A DNA stretch of 64,000 bases from assembly GCF_001678665.1 (NCBI RefSeq), contig NZ_LZRP01000001.1, positions 62,001-126,000 on the forward strand. Direction: 5' to 3'. The DNA is from Erythrobacter sp. QSSC1-22B. GTDB taxonomy: Bacteria > Pseudomonadota > Alphaproteobacteria > Sphingomonadales > Sphingomonadaceae. Positions 25,504 to 33,758 of this stretch are shown one piece after another. Within the stretch, counting starts at the first letter, position 1; the number at the start of each line of letters is the position of its first letter. The notes below the pieces were generated by a model. That model made no database searches, was not told the DNA's origin, and worked only from the letters and a program-made list of their open reading frames with translations. Both the position numbers and the translations under genes were made by a program.

Positions 25504-26547
25504 ATGGCTTCGCCCCCGCTCACCGAACTGACCGATCGCGCCCGCGACATCTTCCGGCTGGTGGTCGAGGGCTATCTCGGCAGCGGCCTGCCGGTCGGGT
25601 CCAAGACGCTTGCGGGCGACCGGGGCCTCAACCTCTCCCCAGCCTCGATCCGCTCGGTGCTGGCCGAGCTCGAGCAGCGCGGGTTGCTCTCGGCGCCGCA
25701 CACCAGCGCGGGTCGGATGCCGACCGAAAGCGGGCTGCGGCTGTTCGTCGATGCGATGATGCAGGTGGGCGAACCGACCGAGCAGGAGCGCGCCGCGATC
25801 GAGCAGCGCATTGCCGAACCCGGTCCGATCGAACGCGCGCTCGAGGAAACCAGCGCGCTGCTGTCCGATCTTTCGGGAGCAGCCGGAATGGTGATGGTGC
25901 CACCGCGCGAATCGCGGCTGGCGCAGATTTCGCTGACCGCCCTCGATGCCAACCGCGTGCTGGCGGTGCTGGTGGCCGACGACGGCCATGTCGAGAACCG
26001 CATCCTCGCGCTGTCGGCCGCCGCGCTCGGTACCTCGCTCGAACAGGCGAGCAATTACCTCACGGCAAGAAGCGCCGGGCGCACGCTCGCCGAAGCGTCG
26101 CGCCATATCGAGCACGAGATCGCCAATGGCCGCACCGCGCTCGACGATGCCAGCCGCGATCTGGTCTCCCGCGGGCTCGCCACCTGGTCGCAGGACGCTG
26201 CCGAACGTCCGGTGCTCATCGTGCGCGGCCAAGCCAAGCTGCTCGACGACGCCGCGCTGTCGGATATCGAGCGGGTGCGCTCGCTGCTCGACGATCTGGA
26301 GAGCAAGCAATCGGTCGCCGAACTGCTCGAGAACGCGCGCCATGCCGAGGCGACGCGGATCTTCATCGGCAGCGAGAACCGGCTGTTCTCGCTTTCGGGC
26401 TCCTCGGTGATCGCCGCGCCCTATCGTGACCGCGACGGCAAGGTGGTCGGCGTGCTCGGGGTGATCGGTCCGACTCGGTTGAATTACGCCCGAGTCGTGC
26501 CCATGGTAGATTTCACGGCCCGACAGCTGGGCAAACGTATCGGATAG
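25504..26547 (+). CDS. hrcA: Heat-inducible transcription repressor HrcA
   Basis: A 347-residue repressor. The N-terminal winged helix is LTELTDRARDIFRLVVEGYL, with SGLPVGSKTLAGDRGLNLSPASIRSVLAELEQRGLL and HTSAGRMPTESGLR. The C-terminal part has the effector domain, with IFIGSEN and VVGVLGVIGPTRLNYARVVPMV. HrcA binds the CIRCE repeat and represses chaperone operons until GroEL becomes limiting. No CIRCE element was seen here or before dnaK, so its targets, probably groESL, lie elsewhere. No Shine-Dalgarno precedes the ATG, consistent with a leaderless transcript from the promoter just upstream. grpE follows 13 bases later. Confidence 0.93.
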   Translation: MASPPLTELTDRARDIFRLVVEGYLGSGLPVGSKTLAGDRGLNLSPASIRSVLAELEQRGLLSAPHTSAGRMPTESGLRLFVDAMMQVGEPTEQERAAIEQRIAEPGPIERALEETSALLSDLSGAAGMVMVPPRESRLAQISLTALDANRVLAVLVADDGHVENRILALSAAALGTSLEQASNYLTARSAGRTLAEASRHIEHEIANGRTALDDASRDLVSRGLATWSQDAAERPVLIVRGQAKLLDDAALSDIERVRSLLDDLESKQSVAELLENARHAEATRIFIGSENRLFSLSGSSVIAAPYRDRDGKVVGVLGVIGPTRLNYARVVPMVDFTARQLGKRIG

Positions 26548-26560
26548 AACGGGAATTTTC

Positions 26561-27160
26561 GTGAGCGACGACAACAAGAGCAAGCCGCGCGATGCCGCGG
26601 TCGAGAAGGAAATGGCAGGCGTTCCGGAGGAATTCCGCGACGACGGCATCGAGAACGAGGGCGAGAACGAAGACAGCGAGGATTCGCTCGGCGAAGCGCT
26701 GGAATCGCTGCGCAACGATCTGGAAGCTGCCAAGCAGGACGTACTCTATGCCAAGGCCGACGCGCAGAATGTGCGCCGCCGCGCCGAGAAGGACGTCCAG
26801 GACGCGCGCAATTACGCCGCGACCGGCTTTGCGCGCGACATCCTGAGCGTGGCCGACAATCTCGGTCGTGCGGTCGATTCGGTGCCCGCCGAAATCCGCG
26901 AGGACGAGAAAATGAAGGGCTTCATCGTCGGGATCGAGGCGACCCAGCGCGAGCTCGACAAGGTGTTCGGCCAGCACGGCATCACCCGCATCGCCGCAAA
27001 GGGGCTGCCGCTCGACCCCAACCAGCACCAGGCGATGATGGAAGTGCCCACCGACGGACACGAGCCGGGCACGATCGTCCAGGAGATGCAGGCAGGCTAC
27101 ATGATCAAGGACCGCTTGTTGCGGCCCGCGATGGTGGCCGTCGCCAAGAAGCCGGACTGA
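26561..27160 (+). CDS. grpE: GrpE nucleotide exchange factor
   Basis: A 199-residue GrpE. An acidic, low-complexity N-terminus is followed by a long coiled coil (LGEALESLRNDLEAAKQDVLYAKADAQNVRRRAEKDVQDARNYA) and the beta domain ending GLPLDPNQHQAMMEV and VQEMQAGYMIKDRLLRPAMVAVAK. It releases ADP from DnaK, whose gene lies about 3.5 kb downstream. The start is GTG. Being 13 bases behind hrcA, it is surely in the same transcript. Confidence 0.94.
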   Translation: MSDDNKSKPRDAAVEKEMAGVPEEFRDDGIENEGENEDSEDSLGEALESLRNDLEAAKQDVLYAKADAQNVRRRAEKDVQDARNYAATGFARDILSVADNLGRAVDSVPAEIREDEKMKGFIVGIEATQRELDKVFGQHGITRIAAKGLPLDPNQHQAMMEVPTDGHEPGTIVQEMQAGYMIKDRLLRPAMVAVAKKPD

Positions 27161-27166
27161 ACGCGG

Positions 27167-28396
27167 ATGGCCCTGACGGACAATCTGACCGGCGAGCGAG
27201 CGACCTTCGTCACCCATCTCGAATGCTCGCTCACCGGGGAGCGCTACGAGGCCGACCGGCTGCAGGGGCTGTCGCAGGCCGGGCGCCCGCTGCTCGTGCG
27301 CTACGATCTCGAGGCGCTGGGCAAGGCACTGTCGCGCGATGCTCTCGGAGCCCGCCCGACTGATCTGTGGCGCTGGCGCGAACTGCTTCCGGTGCGCCGC
27401 ACGGACAGCATCGTCAGCCTCGGCGAAATCGAGACTCCGCTGATCCCGATCCCGAATTCGGGTGGGCCCAATGTGCTGGTCAAGGACGAGGGGCGCTTGC
27501 CAACCGGCAGCTTCAAGGCGCGCGGACTGGTAATGGCGGTGGCGATGGCCAAGGAGCTCGGCGTCACAAAGATCGCCATGCCGACCAATGGCAATGCCGG
27601 TGCCGCGCTCGCCGCCTATGCCACCCGTGCCGAGATCGAGACCGTGGTTCTGTGCCCGGACGATACGCCCGAGATCAACGTCCGCGAGATCGCGGCGCAG
27701 GGCGCGCGGGTCTACCGCGTCAACGGGCTGATCGACGAATGCGGCGCGATCGTCGGGAAGGGCGCGGCCGAGGGGCTGTGGTTCGATTTCTCGACGCTCA
27801 AGGAGCCTTATCGGATCGAGGGCAAGAAAACGATGGGGCTGGAACTTGCCGCGCAGCTTGGCTGGCGGCTGCCCAAGGCGATCTTCTATCCCACCGGCGG
27901 CGGCACCGGGCTGATCGGCATGTGGAAGGCCTTCGACGAGCTCGAGCAGCTCGGCTGGATCGGCTCCGAGCGTCCCAAGATGTTCGCGGTCCAGGCAAGC
28001 GGTTGCGCGCCGATCGTCCGCGCCTTCGATGCGGGCGAGGAACACGCCGAGCGCTGGGAGAATGCTCACACCGTCGCCGCGGGCATCCGCGTTCCGAAGG
28101 CCGTTGGCGATTTCCTCATCCTGCGCGCGGTCCGCGAGAGCGGCGGCAGGGCGATCGCGGTCGAGGAAGCCGAGCTGGTGCGCGCTACCGCCGAGAGCGC
28201 CGTGCAAGACGGCATGCTGCTATGCCCCGAAGGCGGCGCGACGCTCGCGGCCTGGCGGAATGCCGTGGCGCAGGGCTGGGTCGAAGCGGACGACGAGGTG
28301 GTGCTGTTCAACTGCGCGACCGGGCTCAAATATCCGCTTCCCGATCAGTCCGCCGCGCTCGACAAACATGATTTGCCCGATCTGGCGAGTCTGTAG
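27167..28396 (+). CDS. thrC: Threonine synthase
   Basis: A 409-residue fold-type II PLP enzyme converting O-phosphohomoserine to threonine. The PLP lysine is K117 in TGSFKARG. Other family blocks are a zinc-ribbon-like N-terminal segment (LECSLTGERYEADRLQG), MPTNGNAGAALAAYA, the phosphate loop PTGGGTGLIGMWKAF and the end LFNCATGLKYPLP. This is the shorter plant/archaeal-type ThrC rather than the type in enteric bacteria. It begins 7 bases after grpE, so it is probably read from the hrcA-grpE transcript, an unusual coupling of amino-acid synthesis to the heat-shock operon. Confidence 0.9.
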   Translation: MALTDNLTGERATFVTHLECSLTGERYEADRLQGLSQAGRPLLVRYDLEALGKALSRDALGARPTDLWRWRELLPVRRTDSIVSLGEIETPLIPIPNSGGPNVLVKDEGRLPTGSFKARGLVMAVAMAKELGVTKIAMPTNGNAGAALAAYATRAEIETVVLCPDDTPEINVREIAAQGARVYRVNGLIDECGAIVGKGAAEGLWFDFSTLKEPYRIEGKKTMGLELAAQLGWRLPKAIFYPTGGGTGLIGMWKAFDELEQLGWIGSERPKMFAVQASGCAPIVRAFDAGEEHAERWENAHTVAAGIRVPKAVGDFLILRAVRESGGRAIAVEEAELVRATAESAVQDGMLLCPEGGATLAAWRNAVAQGWVEADDEVVLFNCATGLKYPLPDQSAALDKHDLPDLASL

Positions 28397-28402
28397 CTTC
28401 CG

Positions 28403-28427
28403 GGAACTCCGGCTCTCTCCGTCCGTA
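28403..28427 (+). promoter_or_regulatory. Weak EcfG-like promoter candidate
   Basis: GGAAC (28403-28407), a 16-base spacer and CGTA (28424-28427) resemble the alphaproteobacterial general-stress consensus GGAAC-N16/17-CGTT with one -10 mismatch. It lies 36 bases before the ATG of the small glycine-zipper lipoprotein. It could be chance. Confidence 0.3.
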
Positions 28428-28462
28428 AGAAGCGGAACAGGGTTCAAACGGAGAGAACAATC

Positions 28463-28756
28463 ATGAAAACCAAACTGCTGCTCGTCCCCGCACTCGCGAT
28501 GTCGACATTGAGCCTTGGCGCTTGCGCCGAGAACTACGCTGCGGAAGGTGCCGGGATCGGCGCCGCTGCCGGGGCAGGTATCGCCGCGCTGACCGGTGGG
28601 GATATCACCCGCTATGCGCTCGCCGGCGCCGCAGCCGGTGGCCTCGGCGGTTACTTCGTCGATAAGAACGATGGCTGCGACGGTTACGATCGCGACGGCT
28701 ATCTCGATGCGGACTGCTTCGGCACCCGCGGTTATCCGGCCGACCCGCGCCGCTGA
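28463..28756 (+). CDS. Small glycine-zipper lipoprotein
   Basis: A 97-residue lipoprotein. The signal sequence MKTKLLLVPALAMSTLSLGAC has lipobox LGAC with the cysteine at position 21. A glycine-zipper segment follows (GAGIGAAAGAGIAALTGGDI, then ALAGAAAGGLGGYFVDKND), as in 17-kDa surface-antigen-like and osmotically induced lipoproteins. The C-terminal 30 residues are rich in Asp, Tyr and Gly. It is probably anchored in the outer membrane; no specific role is known. It has its own gap after thrC with a possible stress promoter, and is followed by a terminator hairpin. Confidence 0.78.
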   Translation: MKTKLLLVPALAMSTLSLGACAENYAAEGAGIGAAAGAGIAALTGGDITRYALAGAAAGGLGGYFVDKNDGCDGYDRDGYLDADCFGTRGYPADPRR

Positions 28757-28774
28757 TCCAATCTCGAACGACTT

Positions 28775-28814
28775 CGAAAGCGGCCCCTTTCCATTGGAAG
28801 GCGGGTCGCTTTCG
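28775..28814. terminator. Terminator hairpin between convergent genes
   Basis: CGAAAGCG (28775-28782) pairs with CGCTTTCG (28807-28814), and the inside continues with CCTTTCC/GGAAGG-type pairing around an ATT loop. It lies between the lipoprotein and the convergent membrane-protein gene. No T-tract is present. Good stem length on both strands suggests a bidirectional terminator. Confidence 0.55.
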
Positions 28815-28815
28815 C

Positions 28816-28847
28816 ATATCTGGTTCAGGCAAATATCTGGTTCAGGC
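28816..28847. repeat. 15-bp tandem direct repeat, period 17
   Basis: ATATCTGGTTCAGGC occurs at 28816-28830 and again at 28833-28847, separated by two A residues. The second copy contains the stop codon of the membrane-protein gene (28842). The first copy therefore looks like a local duplication of the gene end by slippage. Confidence 0.8.
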
Positions 28848-29426
28848 TATGAGATACAAAACCAGGTACCGCGCTATCAACAGCGATAGCAGTGCAATCT
28901 GCCAACCGGTACGCCGGACGAAAATACCCGCGATCATCAACGCCACGAACACCACGGTCGCACCGATGGTGATCGGCTCCAACAAGGCGGAACGCAACTG
29001 CTCGAGCGAGAGCAGGTAGGTCCACTGAACCAGCACCAGCACTACCAGAATTGCAAGAATGGTACGGTGAACGCGGAAATAATGGACGTCGAGATCCTCG
29101 AAACGCCTAGGATCGCCGGGAAAGACCAGTCTGGCCGCAAGATAGTAGGCGCTGGCGAAGACAACCACTCCCAGCAAGGTCGGCGTATTGACCGCGACCA
29201 GGTCTCGGACCAGCCAGGCGAAAGCCCAGAACGACATAAGATCGAGGACGACGAACACAGCCATGAGGGGCGACAGCCAGCCGATGCGAAACTGCTCCGA
29301 TCGCTCGTCCCGCGCTCCTTCGGCAAATGCCCGTTCGAGTGCGTTGCCCAGACCTCCGAGCAGCGAAACCAGCGACAGGCCGAGCAGCAGGGCATAGAGC
29401 GCAAACAGGAATTCGAATTCGCTCAC
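28842..29426 (-). CDS. Integral membrane protein of unknown function
   Basis: A 194-residue protein with about six hydrophobic segments (roughly residues 4-25, 48-70, 80-100, 120-140, 150-168 and 172-192). The first is FLFALYALLLGLSLVSLLGGL, and the loop around 101-118 is charged (FPGDPRRFEDLDVHYFRVHR). I do not recognise the family. Its start overlaps the stop of the upstream metallopeptidase-like gene by four bases (ATGA), so the two are co-translated, together with the copper chaperone further upstream. The stop lies in a 15-bp tandem repeat. Confidence 0.65.
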   Translation of the reverse strand: MSEFEFLFALYALLLGLSLVSLLGGLGNALERAFAEGARDERSEQFRIGWLSPLMAVFVVLDLMSFWAFAWLVRDLVAVNTPTLLGVVVFASAYYLAARLVFPGDPRRFEDLDVHYFRVHRTILAILVVLVLVQWTYLLSLEQLRSALLEPITIGATVVFVALMIAGIFVRRTGWQIALLSLLIARYLVLYLIA

Positions 29427-29878
29427 TGGCCATCTCCATTCCGGGGGCTGTCGGCAAAAAGGCCGGCATTGGGAAACCGCACCAGCAGATCATAGGCCGA
29501 TGCATCCGGAGCGCCAGCAAGGCGAACGCCGTTCCTGAGCCAGAAGGCGTGTTTGACGATCTCGGCCTGCTGCTCGATCCCGTAGCGTTCGAGCGGCCAC
29601 CCTGGCTTGAGGCTGTAATCATAGCGCGCCCAGGGCATCCGGTGAGTGACCAGATACCAGTCCCCGCGGGTCTGCGTCTGCCAGACATGCGTGAGTTCGT
29701 GGACCAGCAACCCCTGCCGGATCATGCTCTCACGCGAGAAATCGTCGCAGTAACCGCTTCCAAGCGGATGAAAATGCAGATGTCCGCGCGGCGCCATCGT
29801 CACCGCTTTGGGCTGAAGCGGAAACCATTTTCGCCGCCGGATCCTCACCGGACCGCAATCGAGCGCATCGCCGAACAC
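29423..29878 (-). CDS. Metallopeptidase-like protein with HELTH motif (sphingomonad 'vgr-related')
   Basis: A protein with a zinc-type motif HELTHVWQTQ, preceded by VTMAPRGHLHFHPLGSGYCDDF, as in a family often named vgr-related in sphingomonads. It has 151 residues from the only conventional start, GTG at 29878. The frame remains open upstream and encodes LTAGEIRIARS, which I recall as the conserved family N-terminus. No ATG, GTG or TTG exists there, only CTG, and one CTG at 29968 overlaps the TGA of the upstream gene. The true protein may thus be 181 residues. It overlaps the downstream membrane protein (ATGA). The catalytic role is unproven. Confidence 0.68.
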   Translation of the reverse strand: MFGDALDCGPVRIRRRKWFPLQPKAVTMAPRGHLHFHPLGSGYCDDFSRESMIRQGLLVHELTHVWQTQTRGDWYLVTHRMPWARYDYSLKPGWPLERYGIEQQAEIVKHAFWLRNGVRLAGAPDASAYDLLVRFPNAGLFADSPRNGDGQ

Positions 29879-29964
29879 CGAACGCGCGATGCGGATCTCG
29901 CCCGCAGTCAGCGCCCGCTCGCCGCCGACCGGGCAGGGCGTCGCAGACCCGGTCGCGGCTGCGC

Positions 29965-30450
29965 TCAGCGCGCGTCGCCTGCAGACTGGATCTCGACTTC
30001 GAAACTGTGCTTGTCACCGCTTGCAAGCGTGAGCGTGACCTCGGTGGAGCCACCCGCCGTCAGTTCGGGTGTAAGGTCGAAGGCCATGACATGCTTGCCG
30101 CCCGGCTCGAAACTGGCGCTTTCGCCCGGCTGCAGAGCCAACGGCGCCATTTCACCCATGACCATCGCCCCAGCGGATCCCGACATGTCATGCAATTCGG
30201 CCCGATCGGCGCCCGCAACGTCGGCGCTGGCGATCGTGGTCTCGCCTTCGCCGTCATAGGCGATGTCGAAATATACCGCCGCCGGATTGCCCGCGACCGG
30301 GGGGAGCATCATTCGGCCATTGGTGATCTCGAGCCCGGCGATTCCCTCGGGCGCGCCGTCCTCGACCGGGGTCTCGGCCCCATCCGAACAGGCGGCCAGA
30401 GCGAGTCCGGTTCCGGCTAGCAGCAAGGCGGCGTAAACTGGCTTCATCAT
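29965..30450 (-). CDS. PCuAC-type periplasmic copper chaperone
   Basis: A 161-residue lipoprotein or secreted protein. The ATG at 30450 (first of two adjacent ATGs) has GGAG 10 bases upstream. The signal sequence ends in lipobox LAAC. The PCuAC domain shows ITNGRMMLPPVAGNPAAVYFDI, RAELHDMS and the C-terminal PGGKHVMAFDL. Family members hold Cu(I) with His and Met ligands (HxxM and HxM type) and deliver it to cytochrome oxidase. Here the canonical second His-Met part before KPLA-like sequence reads GAMVMGEM, so the ligand set is a little divergent. It is the first gene of a three-gene minus-strand set and divergent from dnaK. Confidence 0.82.
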   Translation of the reverse strand: MMKPVYAALLLAGTGLALAACSDGAETPVEDGAPEGIAGLEITNGRMMLPPVAGNPAAVYFDIAYDGEGETTIASADVAGADRAELHDMSGSAGAMVMGEMAPLALQPGESASFEPGGKHVMAFDLTPELTAGGSTEVTLTLASGDKHSFEVEIQSAGDAR

Positions 30451-30497
30451 TGAAAATTTTCTCCAGACAATGGGGTGTTTTCTAGCCGAGCGGGTCC

Positions 30498-30530
30498 CTT
30501 GTGCCAAGAAAATGCGCACCTATATCCTCG
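30498..30530 (+). promoter_or_regulatory. Sigma-32 (RpoH) promoter of dnaK
   Basis: CTTG (30498-30501), a 17-base spacer and CCTATAT (30519-30525), with G at 30530, match the alphaproteobacterial heat-shock consensus CTTG-N17/18-CYTATNTNNG at every defined position. The start of transcription should be near 30532, leaving a leader of about 83 bases before the dnaK ATG. No CIRCE repeat is present. Confidence 0.75.
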
Positions 30531-30614
30531 AGGTAACCGAGCCGCCGAAAGGTTCCGCCATCGATGGGGGACCAGCTGAGCGGCGTCCAATCAGTAGAAG
30601 CAGATGGGGAATCC

Positions 30615-32546
<1,932 letters not shown>

Positions 32547-32565
32547 TCGCCCGATAAACGCCTAG

Positions 32566-32597
32566 CCGCCACCGGTGCCATCCAGCACCGGTGGCGG
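32566..32597 (+). terminator. Perfect 12-bp hairpin between dnaK and dnaJ
   Basis: CCGCCACCGGTG (32566-32577) pairs with CACCGGTGGCGG (32586-32597) around an 8-base loop. No T-tract follows and dnaJ starts 24 bases later, so full termination is unlikely. It is better read as an attenuating or mRNA-stabilising stem that keeps DnaK above DnaJ. Confidence 0.6.
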
Positions 32598-32620
32598 ACA
32601 GGTATCGGGCGGGAGAATTT

Positions 32621-33736
32621 ATGTCAGCGACCGAAATCGATTTCTACGAATTGCTTGGCGTTTCGCGCGATGCGGACGGCGGGACAATCAAATCTGCCTA
32701 TCGCAAGCTCGCGATGAAGCACCATCCGGACCGCAATCCGGGCTGCTCCGAGAGCGAGGCCAAATTCAAGGCGATCAGCGTCGCCTACGACTGCCTCAAG
32801 GATCCGCAGAAGCGGGCGGCCTACGACCGCTACGGCATGGAAGCCTTCCAGCAGGGCATGGGTGGTGGCCACGGCCAGCAGGACTTCGGCGATATCGGCG
32901 ATATCTTCGAGACCATCTTCGGCCAGGCCTTTGGCGGCGGCGCGCAGCGCGGGCCGCGACGCGGCGCCGATCTGCGCTACGACATGCAGGTCACGCTTGA
33001 AGAAGCCTTCCACGGCAAGGACACCGAGGTCGAGATCGAGGTCTCGAAACAGTGCGACGACTGCCACGGCAGCGGCGCACGTCCCGGGACGCGGGCGCGC
33101 ACCTGCAACCTTTGCCAGGGGCACGGTAAGGTCCGAGCCAAGCAGGGTTTCTTCGTGGTCGAGAGGCCATGCCCCAATTGCCACGGCCGCGGCGAGGTGA
33201 TCACCGATCCCTGCCGCTCCTGCCGCGGGGAGGGGCGCGTCGATGTCCCGCAGACGCTCGATGTCGAGATTCCGCCCGGGGTCGATACCGGCACCCGCAT
33301 CCGGCTCTCGGGCAAGGGCGAGGCGGGGCCGCAGGGGGCTCCTCCGGGCGATCTCTACATCTTCGTCCATATCGCGCCGCATGCGATCTTCCAGCGCGAG
33401 GGCACCACGCTTGCCACGCGCGTGCCGATCAGTTTCACCCAGGCCGCGCTGGGCGGCGAGATCGAGATTCTCGACCTTGCGGGCGAGGCGGTGGCGCTTT
33501 CGATCCCGGCGGGCATCCAGTCGGGCAAGCAATTGCGTCAGCGCGGCGCGGGCATGCCTGTGCTGCAGGGGCGCGGACGCGGCGATCTGGTGGTGGAAAT
33601 CGCGGTCGAAACCCCGACCAAGCTAACCAAGGAACAGCGCGGGCTGCTCGAGCAGTTCCGCGAAACCGAGACCGGCGACGAATGCCCCGAAAGCCGGGGC
33701 TTCTTCGAGAAACTGAAGACCGTTCTGGGCGCCTAG
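32621..33736 (+). CDS. dnaJ: Chaperone DnaJ (Hsp40, class A)
   Basis: A 371-residue class A J-protein. The J domain has HPD at 35-37 (MKHHPDRNP). A glycine/phenylalanine-rich segment spans about 77-110. Four zinc-binding CxxCxGxG repeats start at C145, C162, C184 and C198. The C-terminal peptide-binding domains follow. It delivers substrates to DnaK and stimulates its ATPase. GGGAG lies about 5 bases before the ATG at 32621. It converges on the patatin-like gene. Confidence 0.96.
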   Translation: MSATEIDFYELLGVSRDADGGTIKSAYRKLAMKHHPDRNPGCSESEAKFKAISVAYDCLKDPQKRAAYDRYGMEAFQQGMGGGHGQQDFGDIGDIFETIFGQAFGGGAQRGPRRGADLRYDMQVTLEEAFHGKDTEVEIEVSKQCDDCHGSGARPGTRARTCNLCQGHGKVRAKQGFFVVERPCPNCHGRGEVITDPCRSCRGEGRVDVPQTLDVEIPPGVDTGTRIRLSGKGEAGPQGAPPGDLYIFVHIAPHAIFQREGTTLATRVPISFTQAALGGEIEILDLAGEAVALSIPAGIQSGKQLRQRGAGMPVLQGRGRGDLVVEIAVETPTKLTKEQRGLLEQFRETETGDECPESRGFFEKLKTVLGA

Positions 33737-33758
33737 GCGCGGCTATTCGGGCAGGCTT

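Noticed and set aside
26513-28207. Minus-strand open frame of 564 codons over grpE and thrC
   Set aside because: Pure shadow of the coding strand; no recognisable domain and no ribosome site.
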